Positions 1 through 7,800 of a DNA stretch of 22,297 nt are shown here, piece after piece. A model generated the notes under the pieces. It saw only the letters and a list, made by a program, of their open reading frames with translations, made no database searches and was not told the origin of the DNA. The translations under genes were made by a program, and so were the position numbers. Each line of letters starts with the position of its first letter. Position 1 is the stretch's first letter. The DNA is from a virus: the IMG/VR virus record IMGVR_UViG_3300032278_001178, positions 1 through 22,297 of that record, one strand, 5' to 3'.

Positions 1-2
1 CA

Positions 3-428
3 TCGAACAATCCGACTCCCGCTTCGGGAGAGTTTTGTATCGAAACCGACACCGATTTTTACAAGATCGGTGACGGGGCTACGGCGTGGACCTCTTTGGG
101 GTATTCGTCGCTACCGTCTGGTACGGCACCGTTGGCGTCACCAACGTTTACGGGGGTTCCTGCTGCGCCTACAGCGGCAGCGGATACGAACACTACGCAG
201 TTGGCGACGACTGCGTTTGTGATGACCGAACTCGGGGACTATTTAACAACCAGTACGGCAAGTAGCACTTATGCTCCTTTGGCTTCTCCGACTCTCACAG
301 GTACGCCTCTTGGGCCTACCGCTGTGGCAGGCACCAACACTACGCAACTGAGCACTACTGCTTTCGTTACGACTGCGGTGGCTGCTGCTCCAACAACCTC
401 AGTTCTGGAAGTGCAGGTGTTTAGCTAA
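3..428 (+). CDS. Tail fibre protein with collar-type repeats, C-terminal part (5' end outside window)
   Basis: The frame is open to the left edge, so the N-terminus is missing. The visible start resembles the phage fibre N-terminal module GEFCIETDTDFYKIGDGATAW, which in known fibres anchors to the particle. Two copies of a repeat follow, PLASPTFTGVPAAPTAAADT and PLASPTLTGTPLGPTAVAGT, each continuing NTTQL(A/S)TTAFV. This PLASPTFTGTP..TTAFV repeat is widespread in phage fibre and collar proteins. The protein probably contributes to host recognition at the tail. It ends in the sequence TAATG, so the next gene starts on its last base. Any ATG-less internal start near 96 would be an artefact of the cut edge. 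Family assignment is firm; the exact position in the virion is inferred. Confidence 0.85.
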   Translation, partial: SNNPTPASGEFCIETDTDFYKIGDGATAWTSLGYSSLPSGTAPLASPTFTGVPAAPTAAADTNTTQLATTAFVMTELGDYLTTSTASSTYAPLASPTLTGTPLGPTAVAGTNTTQLSTTAFVTTAVAAAPTTSVLEVQVFS

Positions 429-787
429 TGGCAACATTCACGAAAGGCATTCTTTCTGGATCAGATGAGGGGCAGGCTTTCGGTCTGTCCACGGGCGGTC
501 ACGAAACAGTTCATACAGGCCCAACTACGGCAACTTCGTATGACGAAGTGTGGATGTATGTATCGAATGCTTACACCGCTGACGAAGAACTGTATGTAGG
601 TTGGGGTGGAAACGGTGGGAACATGGGCAACATGATGCGTTTCACGGTTCCAACTAAGGCAGGCTATTACTTGGTTGTTCCTGGGCTGATCCTCAAAGGA
701 AACGCGTCGCCTCTCATCGTGACTGGGTATGCGGCAACATCGAATCGACTTAATCTTGTGGGTTATGTGAACCACATTACGGCATAG
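428..787 (+). CDS. Small virion-associated protein, paralogue A of a tandem pair
   Basis: The product has 119 residues. The ATG overlaps the preceding stop (TAATG), with AGGTG eight bases upstream as a ribosome-binding site. I do not recognise the family. It is clearly related to the next gene: both have an ILSG/LLSG start, a (T/V)(V/I)HT segment, DEVW, VGWG, FT(V/I)PT, VPGLIL and a GYVN ending, with similar spacing. The composition (many G, T, N, V; predicted beta) and the position between a fibre gene and a polyglycine adhesin gene suggest a small beta-structured part of the tail tip or fibre. It could also be a capsid decoration protein. Confidence 0.8.
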   Translation: MATFTKGILSGSDEGQAFGLSTGGHETVHTGPTTATSYDEVWMYVSNAYTADEELYVGWGGNGGNMGNMMRFTVPTKAGYYLVVPGLILKGNASPLIVTGYAATSNRLNLVGYVNHITA

Positions 788-796
788 GACAGAAAT

Positions 797-1153
797 ATGG
801 CGATTGAAAAAATACTTCTCTCGGGTGGCGGCACCGACGGAGCACCGCTTCTTTCTGATGGAAACAACCAGACTATTCATACGGCTTCGTCGGTTGCTAC
901 TGAGTTCGATGAAGTGTGGATTTGGGGCACCAATGTTGATGGCTCTGCCGCTGACATAGAAGCAACTGTTGGCTGGGGACGAGCAGGATGGACGGCATCG
1001 AATATGCTGTTTACGATTCCTACCCAGGACGGTTGGTATCTTCTTGTCCCTGGGCTGATTCTGCAAGGAAGCACTGGTACACCCAAAATCGTGAATGTCA
1101 CTGCGACTGCGAATGATGTGAACTTTGCTGGCTACGTCAACAGGCACAGCTAA
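797..1153 (+). CDS. Small virion-associated protein, paralogue B of a tandem pair
   Basis: The product has 118 residues and aligns along its whole length with the preceding 119-residue protein. Shared anchors are LLSG, TIHT, FDEVW, VGWG, FTIPT, VPGLIL and GYVN, while the intervening loops have diverged (for example NVDGSAADIEA against NAYTADEE). A tandem duplication followed by loop divergence is the simplest reading. The start ATG lies nine bases after the previous stop. That stop, TAG, is part of the purine stretch TAGGACAG which probably acts as the ribosome-binding site. Function is unknown; the neighbours suggest a tail-tip or fibre role. Confidence 0.8.
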   Translation: MAIEKILLSGGGTDGAPLLSDGNNQTIHTASSVATEFDEVWIWGTNVDGSAADIEATVGWGRAGWTASNMLFTIPTQDGWYLLVPGLILQGSTGTPKIVNVTATANDVNFAGYVNRHS

Positions 1154-1156
1154 ACC

Positions 1157-2110
1157 ATGTACACGCCACGGTTCAACCCGAACTCGGCAGTTTCCAACTG
1201 GAAAGCTCGCCTGGATTACCTGAAAGGGTATCCAGGCAAGGCTATGTCTGGTGCGTTGAACGGCGGGTTCTTTGGCGGTGGAGCAGAGTTTTCTGGTGGT
1301 ACTAAAACAGAAGCCGATGGCTACACCTATGTGACGTATACATCTAGCGGAACTGTGACTTGTGATGTTGGTGGTGTAGTTGATTTGATTCTTGTTGGTG
1401 GTGGTGGTTCGACTAGCACTAATTCGGGGTATCAACAGTCCAGTGGTGGCGGTGGTGGTGGCGGTGTTGTCGCTGCTACGGGTGTCACCATTGACGTAGG
1501 GGGTTACGGATTGACAATAGGGAGCGGTGGCTATAGCCCAGGTCAAAATGCTGGCGGTAATTCTTCTATCGAAATGACTGGTCTTGGGACGAATTTCGTG
1601 ATCAGTGGTGGCGGCGGCGGTATAGGGGAACAAGGCGGCTGGGGTACTTACAATAACGGCGGTAGTGGTCAGATCTTGGGCACAGGTGGATCGGAACGCA
1701 TTAATACGTACGGCGGTGGCGGCGGTGCTGGTGTTTGGTACAACTATGCTGCTGGTGTTGGTGGCTCTGGGGGTGGTCCAAGTACGGCTGGAACTCCGTT
1801 TACGGCTGGTGGAACATGGACAACGCTTACTTCCCAAAATGGCGGTACCGCTGTTTATAACAACATGAGTGGGGCTGGTGGGGGTAGTGCCGATAACACT
1901 CAAACAGCGCCAGGTGGTGGTGGGAACCAGAATGCTGGAATTGGGTATTTGTGGGTAGACGGTGAGCGTTATGGGGGCGGCGGTTATGGTGGTGGTCAGG
2001 GGACTGCTACTCCCGTTAGCATTTATGGCAATGGCGCACAATCAAACTCTTATCCAGGTCCTTCCTACGCAGCGCAAAACGGTGTATTCATAGTCAGGTA
2101 TCCATCGTGA
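1157..2110 (+). CDS. Glycine-rich tail-tip adhesin-like protein
   Basis: The product has 317 residues. After about 45 non-repetitive residues (MYTPRFNPNSAVSNWKARL...), the rest is dominated by glycine runs, such as VDLILVGGGGS near 75-85 and GGGGGGG near 97-103. It ends GVFIVRYPS. The layout of a strand ending LVGGGGS, loops of G/S/N/T with poly-Gly runs, and a final V(F/I)IVRYP strand matches the glycine-rich domain found in many phage fibre proteins. In related adhesins such repeats form packed polyglycine helices that display variable receptor-binding loops. Probable role: contact with the host surface. It starts three bases after the previous gene. The stop overlaps the GTG of the next gene (GTGA). 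Confidence 0.75.
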   Translation: MYTPRFNPNSAVSNWKARLDYLKGYPGKAMSGALNGGFFGGGAEFSGGTKTEADGYTYVTYTSSGTVTCDVGGVVDLILVGGGGSTSTNSGYQQSSGGGGGGGVVAATGVTIDVGGYGLTIGSGGYSPGQNAGGNSSIEMTGLGTNFVISGGGGGIGEQGGWGTYNNGGSGQILGTGGSERINTYGGGGGAGVWYNYAAGVGGSGGGPSTAGTPFTAGGTWTTLTSQNGGTAVYNNMSGAGGGSADNTQTAPGGGGNQNAGIGYLWVDGERYGGGGYGGGQGTATPVSIYGNGAQSNSYPGPSYAAQNGVFIVRYPS

Positions 2111-2499
2111 GAACTTTTGCAGAAGTAAACGAAGATAATGTCGTCACAAATGTCGCTGTGTTCGATGATGAGAACACGCCAGTCGATTTGGGGTGGTCTG
2201 GGTGGTATGAAACAGGGGAAGGTATGCGAAAAAATATTGCTGGCCCTGGTTCCATGTTTGTGTCTGAAGCTGAGGGGTACCCGTTGGGGCTTTTTTATCC
2301 TCCAAGCCCACATGCCACTTGGGTGTTAGACGACAACTATGAGTGGCAGCCTCCTGCTGATAAACCGTACCCTGAGGGGTGGCCTGGGCCTCCATCTACT
2401 TGGTATTGGAATGACACCGAGGAAGATTGGGTAGAGGCCACACCCCAAGAGGAAGAGGAAGAGGACGAGGAAGAGGAAGAGGAAGAGGAAGAGGAATGA
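2107..2499 (+). CDS. Acidic virion or fibre-associated protein with poly-Glu tail
   Basis: The product has 130 residues, with a GTG start at 2107 overlapping the previous stop (GTGA). The N-terminus, MRTFAEVNEDNVVTNVAVFD, and the later W-and-P-rich segments (HATWVLDDNYEWQPPADKPY and WYWNDTEEDWVE) match a common but poorly characterised type of small phage protein encoded beside tail fibres. The last 16 residues are all Glu except for one Asp, and they are encoded by a GAGGAA hexamer repeat. The tail has no partner that I can identify; an acidic tail could act as a chaperone arm or bind basic proteins. An alternative start at 2224 would remove the conserved N-terminus, so GTG is preferred. Confidence 0.75.
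   Translation: MRTFAEVNEDNVVTNVAVFDDENTPVDLGWSGWYETGEGMRKNIAGPGSMFVSEAEGYPLGLFYPPSPHATWVLDDNYEWQPPADKPYPEGWPGPPSTWYWNDTEEDWVEATPQEEEEEDEEEEEEEEEE
2449..2496 (+). repeat. GAGGAA hexamer repeat encoding the poly-Glu tail
   Basis: There are eight tandem hexamers, seven GAGGAA and one variant GAGGAC (third unit). They are read in frame as alternating GAG and GAA codons. The run ends directly at the overlapping start/stop ATGA of the next gene, so its purines may also supply the ribosome-binding site for that gene. Gain or loss of one unit would change the acidic tail by two residues without shifting the frame. Confidence 0.9.
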
Positions 2500-2660
2500 G
2501 CGCTGACGTAGGCATCGAAGAAGTTATGGCTTCTTTAAGTGAGCGTGGACAGCTTGAATGGGAACTCGCTTTGATGCGGGTTCACATCAAGCAGCTTGAA
2601 GATGCCCAATGCGGTTGCGGCTGCGTGAAATGCGGTGGGACAGAAACAGGGGAAGAGTAG
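2496..2660 (+). CDS. 54-residue Cys-cluster miniprotein
   Basis: The ATG overlaps the previous stop (ATGA), and the purine repeat just upstream can serve as ribosome-binding site. The first 36 residues look helical (SERGQLEWELALMRVHIKQL). The C-terminus holds a tight CxCxCxxC cluster (C39, C41, C43, C46) followed by GGTETGEE. The cluster could hold a zinc ion or be redox active; no family is recognised. The same frame is open further upstream through the repeat, but there it encodes only an Arg-Gly run, so the ATG at 2496 is taken as the start. The stop TAG is part of the ribosome-binding site of the following gene. Confidence 0.6.
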   Translation: MSADVGIEEVMASLSERGQLEWELALMRVHIKQLEDAQCGCGCVKCGGTETGEE

Positions 2661-2671
2661 GAGGACTGATG
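2658..2671 (+). promoter_or_regulatory. Fused stop, ribosome-binding site and start: TAGGAGGACTGATG
   Basis: The stop codon of the 54-residue protein (TAG) is the first part of a strong Shine-Dalgarno sequence, TAGGAGG, placed five bases before the ATG at 2669. The identical 14-base string occurs at 12396-12409, again with TAG as the real stop of the upstream gene. This decides the start of the 255-residue protein, whose frame is open further upstream. Confidence 0.85.
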
Positions 2672-3436
2672 GCTATAGATACCTACGGTTCATGGAAGGG
2701 GCACGGGAAACCTGTCAATATCAAAAAGTCTGCCCGCCTACGGGGAAATCTTGCATCGAACGCTGCCAGAAATCTGAACACAAACATCAACAACTTGGGG
2801 GGGTTCTTAAATAACAATTCGGCCTTTAAGAATATTAATTGGAAGCACCAAGTTCCTGGTGCTACGTCTGCTTGGGGGAACCAATACTCTGATGTCGCCC
2901 GTGGGTTTAACACTTCGCTAGCAGATATATCTTCTGCTGTTTATGGAGGATTAAACGGAGGTCGCGGGTTTCAGATGCCTGCTGCTGGTTGGCAGCCGTC
3001 AAACCCTAATTATCATTTGGTTAGAAACAGGACTTTTGGGAATCCTCGTGCGATTATGGCTGCTCAAATTCAGAATGCCATAACTAAGGCACAGCTTGGG
3101 ATGAATCGAAGTGATCTGCTTGGTACTGCTGCGATGACGTTAGGTGACATAGAGCGTGCTGGCTTACGTCACGATGAACAGTTGAAGGACCGACTGAACG
3201 CTAAGGGGGTTTACGATGGGGGCATTAAACAAAAAACATTGGGGGATGCTGTTGGGGAAAGGGTTCGTTACAAGGGTCGAACTCGGGACGCTTTGCAGCG
3301 GGGGTTGCGTAATCTAAGTCTGAGTGCTGATCAAGCGGATCTGATTCATTTCCAAACAGATACTAATTCTGCGCTTGCTGACGCTGATGCGATAAGGGCG
3401 AGGACGGCGGCGAAGGTTAAGGAGTTTAGTATCTGA
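2669..3436 (+). CDS. Uncharacterised virion protein candidate, 255 residues
   Basis: The start at 2669 is chosen for its strong AGGAGG ribosome-binding site; the upstream extension overlaps the previous gene and is Arg-rich nonsense. The N-terminal third is rich in Asn, Gly and Ser (NLNTNINNLGGFLNNNSAF), and the C-terminal 130 residues are helical and charged (from about NPRAIMAAQIQNAITKAQLG to ARTAAKVKEFSI). No family is recognised. It is the first of three consecutive genes of rising size (255, 474, 2244 residues). That arrangement recalls the internal core protein genes of T7-like phages, but only by size and context. The TGA overlaps the next ATG. Confidence 0.75.
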   Translation: MAIDTYGSWKGHGKPVNIKKSARLRGNLASNAARNLNTNINNLGGFLNNNSAFKNINWKHQVPGATSAWGNQYSDVARGFNTSLADISSAVYGGLNGGRGFQMPAAGWQPSNPNYHLVRNRTFGNPRAIMAAQIQNAITKAQLGMNRSDLLGTAAMTLGDIERAGLRHDEQLKDRLNAKGVYDGGIKQKTLGDAVGERVRYKGRTRDALQRGLRNLSLSADQADLIHFQTDTNSALADADAIRARTAAKVKEFSI

Positions 3437-4860
3437 TGGGACTGGACGATGATCTCAAGGGTTATGGGGGAAAAACTGGACCTTCTGGTCGCCCATATAC
3501 TCGCCGAGGTGCTGGGCAAGGCCAAGGCCCGAGGCAGTATCGGGGTAGGTATGGGAATGTTGACATAGCTACGGACGGCCAGTACGTTGGCGGTAATTGG
3601 CGTCGTCCAGGGACAGTTATCGCAGCATTGCGGGCTTTGGATCGTGACAAGTTGTCTGCCGAGCAGCGGCAATGGTCAAAGGACTTGGAGAAATTTTTAC
3701 TCAGTGGGGGACCTAAATCTGATCGTACGCCAAGAGGACAACGAGAAGGTTGGACTACTACTGTGCCAGCGGACTGGCAGAGTTCTTATACCGACGAAGA
3801 GATCGTAACTCCTGGGATCATGGGCACCCTGGGAAGGGGTGCCGCTGACGGATACGCTGGAACTGTTAAGAGATTCACCGATATGGTAGACGGCCCTCGA
3901 TACGCTCCAAATGATCCTCGTGGTTACTCGCAAGCTCCAGGTCAAACTCAAACAGGTCCGTGGAGTTCAGGACAGTTCACCGCTGGGTATCAGCCTCCTC
4001 CCGAAGAGCCAGATCTATGGGACGAATACTTCGACTTCCAAGAAAAATTCATCAAAGAAGGGGCTGAAACTACACGAACTACTATAAAGGACTACCAGGA
4101 CTTTGGTTTGGAACAGCTTGGGCTTGACGAATCAGCATTAGGTGTTCAGATAGATGAGCGGGAAGCGCAAACCGTTGGCTTGATGCAAGAGCAGGAAGAA
4201 GTTCGGAGAGCCGACTACGAGATGCTTACGGAGGGGCAAGGTGGAGATGTTTCGGCCCAAAACATTTATCTGGCAGAACTAGGGATAGACGATCCTGAGT
4301 TGTTTACTACTGAGCCTGCTAACGAATCGACTGCCCTGCTTGGAGCCAGCTACCGTGCTGGCGCTGAGGTAGGGCGCGTCATTCAGCACCAAGTCAATTT
4401 TGCTGCCAACTCGCTAAATTCGATCGTTGCAAGCGGCTTCTCCCAAAGCCGTCAGGATCTTTTGTTTAACGTCATGCAGCAAGGTGTAGCGCTTGATAGG
4501 TATGTGTCCGAGAATCTCGCCAAGGTTGAGTTGGCGAGGATGCAGAAAAAGATTGACGATGAGCAGGCAGCCGATGAGGCAAAGGCGTTGGCTGACTACG
4601 CCGTAGAGCTTGTACCTATGTTGGGTCTACACGCTAACTTGATTCTGGCTATGGAGAAGTACGACATCTTAGATCCGTTCGTTGATCAACTTTGGGCACC
4701 TGACGAGGAACAGTACTACTCGGTTGATCCCATGAATCCCAACCAAGAGCTTTCAAACGATCAGATCGCTTCGAATCTAGACATTTATAAGAAATTCCTA
4801 GATATCATTGGTACAGAAGAAGAACTCAAAGGCATGCACGACTATGACATTAGGCGATAG
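3436..4860 (+). CDS. Uncharacterised virion protein candidate, 474 residues
   Basis: The ATG overlaps the preceding stop (TGATG), with AGGAG at 3420-3424, eleven bases upstream. The first 40 residues are Gly/Arg-rich (GRPYTRRGAGQGQGPRQYRG) and probably disordered. A Pro/Gly-rich stretch follows to about residue 190. From about EPDLWDEYFDFQEKFIKEG onward the protein is acidic and largely helical. I see no signal peptide or clear membrane segment. No family is recognised. Placement directly before the 2244-residue gene suggests that the two products act together, perhaps as a structural or ejection complex. That link is inference. Confidence 0.75.
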   Translation: MGLDDDLKGYGGKTGPSGRPYTRRGAGQGQGPRQYRGRYGNVDIATDGQYVGGNWRRPGTVIAALRALDRDKLSAEQRQWSKDLEKFLLSGGPKSDRTPRGQREGWTTTVPADWQSSYTDEEIVTPGIMGTLGRGAADGYAGTVKRFTDMVDGPRYAPNDPRGYSQAPGQTQTGPWSSGQFTAGYQPPPEEPDLWDEYFDFQEKFIKEGAETTRTTIKDYQDFGLEQLGLDESALGVQIDEREAQTVGLMQEQEEVRRADYEMLTEGQGGDVSAQNIYLAELGIDDPELFTTEPANESTALLGASYRAGAEVGRVIQHQVNFAANSLNSIVASGFSQSRQDLLFNVMQQGVALDRYVSENLAKVELARMQKKIDDEQAADEAKALADYAVELVPMLGLHANLILAMEKYDILDPFVDQLWAPDEEQYYSVDPMNPNQELSNDQIASNLDIYKKFLDIIGTEEELKGMHDYDIRR

Positions 4861-4863
4861 CCA

Positions 4864-7800
4864 ATGGCAGTCCCAGATTCTTCTCCATTCAAATACAATC
4901 CTCAGAACATCAAAAAAGGTGTCATAACTCCTCAGCTAACTAAAAAGCTTCTAAACCGAAATGACATGTATAAGGGTTTGGGGTTGGGTGCTGACACAGA
5001 GGTAGCTAAGACTTCTCCGATTCCTGCCAATACGTTTAATCCGTGGGGTCGAGTGGCACGTCCTGATGTGCCTGAGAGGGAAGAAAACGCTATCTTCAAT
5101 ATCCCTATCTTGGGACGTGGTCTGGATCTTTTAGATACTCCTGGGGCGATGATCAGGTCGGCTGTTAAAGAGATTGGGGATATTTTTGCGGAGGATGAAA
5201 GTTTCTCTATTGGTGAGTGGTGGAAGCAGGCTGGTGACAACATCTTTATGGGTGAGGTGTTGCGTGATTGGGGAGTTGATCTTCCTGGGCCTCTGGATTT
5301 TGCTCTTGGGTTGACGTTGGATATTGCGTTTGATCCTTTGACGTATATGTTGCCGTTGGGTGCGTGGGCACGGGTGGCGACTAAGCCGCAGATGCTAAAA
5401 CATCTGACGGACGTTGCGACTGCGGCAAGATATGGCAAAGTCAAAGACATAGCCAAAGCGGAACGAATGGAAGCCGCAGCGGAACGGGTGGGGAAGAGAG
5501 GCATCTTTGCTGCAGGCAAAGATGTTCTCGAAGAACTTGGTTTACCTACCGCAATGAGGTTCTCTATGCCCCTGACGGGTCGCTTGGGGCGTGGCATATT
5601 CGAGCGTCCCTTACGGAACATTCCTGGGGTTGGCCCCAAGTTTGCTGCTTGGGCCAACAAGAAACGTGTAGGTCAACTTAAACCTGTCAATACTGAAGTG
5701 TTGGAGGTAGCGAAGCCTCTTAAAGCTTTATCGGAAGAAGCCATACAGACCAGAGTGTTGAAAGCTGTTCAACAGTTGGATGCGGCTAAAGGCGCTGGGA
5801 AGACAAAACAAGTTATAGACCGAACCGTTAAGCGTGCCCCCAAGACTGGGCGGCAGGTCATAACCTCTGCCCAAAGAGCGATGCGGATGCCTATCGAGCT
5901 ATCGTTCGAGATTCCCTACGGTTATGTTGCCTTAGCTGCAGTCGCTGGTCTGCCTGGGCGAGCCATGGGGGAAGCCCAGAAGTTCAAGATGATGAATACG
6001 TTGAGTAAGGGCTTGTCTACTCGTTTCGCTCTTAATCAAATGTACCGTTCTGGCAATGCTCTCGATATCCAAAACGCTTTGATGCTGGAAGGCGCAGGTG
6101 CTCGGGCCAATATTTTGGCAGGGACATTCGGTCGCAAGCACACATTAGCGCTTGATGCTGTGGTCGCAGAGGCCCGAACGCTAGATGCTGATCTTACCTT
6201 TGACGATATCTTTCGTGCAGGTAACGAACAGATGGGAACTGTAACAGCGGGCGAATTGAATCCGTTGTACGGTCCCTTCGCTACGGGTGGTGATCTGGAA
6301 GTTCAGGCTGTTGTCAAAAAATTGCAGACATGGTTTAAGGATGTCTTGGAGGATTACAATGTGTCGCTTCCGTGGAGTGAAGATCTTCCAGCTTTGCTTT
6401 CCGAGATGTATGTCACCCGTCAGATCGGTAGGAAACAGCGAAAGTTGGTAGCGAAAAACCCGAAGAGTGTGAGGCTTGACGAGTTTGGTCCTGAGCTTAC
6501 GGGAAGCCCGTTTGTGAACCGTGAACTTTCTCTTCCTGACGAAATTATTGCTCAAAGGACAAGCGGTAATATCTCGCAAGAGCAGATCGACATGGTTGAA
6601 GACTTATACAAGGTGTCTTTCGATGAGGCTCTCAACTCTGGGTTACCTGTGCAGGTAACCACAGAGGATGGACGGATTCTTCGTTCTTCGTTTATGGGTC
6701 AAGGGTTTAAGCCTTACGCTGCGGAAGGGGGTGGCAGTGTTCTCACCCAAATGGACAACATAGGTAAATCCCGAATGGGTACAGAGTATCAGGCGTTATT
6801 TACGGACGATGCGGCCATTGCTTTGCCCCGTTATTTAGGCATGATGACATCAACGGTTCGAGCTAAGTCAATCGTTGATGACTTAGCTCAAGCTGGGATC
6901 ATTGTTAAAGGAAACGATAAAGGGTACATAAACAATTTTGTAGGCAACAAAATTGCTAAGGGCATAGACGACGCAAAAAAGACACGTACCAAAGCGGAGA
7001 AGAAGAAGATCAGGTTAGAGAAGAGGATTGCTATTGAAGCAGAGGTTGTTTCCAAATATGCAGATGACCCTGTTGATGAGTTGGTAGCTGCTCAACCGAG
7101 GAATCGAAAAGGGATTGGTCCTATTCGACGTGAAACGGCGGCAGCCGTTGATCAACTTGTCGAGTTGAGGCAGGGGATAGAGGATATTGATTCAGCGGCG
7201 ACGGCGTTACGGGATGGCACTGCCGATCATTTGACTGAGGGTGGCAGAAGGATTCTTCAGGAGGGTCTACCTGAGCAGCCCAGGGTTGGAGGCAAGTTTG
7301 GTCCGAAGGTGAAGCCGCTTGGTCCTTCTGCCCGAGAGGCTAAAGCGCAAGCTGCGTACGACGCGATCACCGAGGCTGATGTCGCCAGTGCTATGGAAGA
7401 ACTGGTGCGGATTCGTGAGGCTATTGATATTGCTAGCCAGCAACGCAAAGCTATCGTTGCCGAGATAGAGAAGAGACTTAGGTTCAGTCCCGAGTCTGCT
7501 GACTTCATAGCTGAAGTTGAAGCCCTCGGGGAATACTTGGTTCAGCAGGAAGAGTGGATTCAGTATTTAGCTCAGAATGCTTCACGTAACATGCAGGAGT
7601 TAAGTGCAAGTGTTCAAGGCGCTGAGATATTGGAGCGGTTGGGCAAAGGCGACTTCGGTGATGTCACGTTCTTTAAGGCACATGTTTCTCACGCTCAGGA
7701 AACGGCTGTAGATGTAGCTACCCAAAGGGTTAGGGACGCAGAAGAAGTGTTGACTCAACGCAAACTGGTTGATGTTGATATTGGGGGCGGATCGGAAACT

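Noticed and set aside
1511-1537. TTGACA followed by TATAGC as a + strand promoter
   Set aside because: It is inside the glycine-rich coding sequence, the -10 box is weak, the spacer is 15 bases and no gene starts soon after.
461-2041. A 526-codon open frame on the - strand, antisense to the paralogue pair and the glycine-rich gene
   Set aside because: Glycine codons GGN read backward as NCC give no stops, so the frame is an artefact. The translation is low-complexity Thr/Ser/Arg without a family, and the + strand genes are convincing.
2427-2660. Fusion of the acidic protein with the Cys miniprotein by -1 frameshift in the GAGGAA repeat
   Set aside because: The -1 frame is open across the stop, but there is no X XXY YYZ slippery heptamer, and the ATGA overlap with a purine-rich upstream tract explains expression without a shift.
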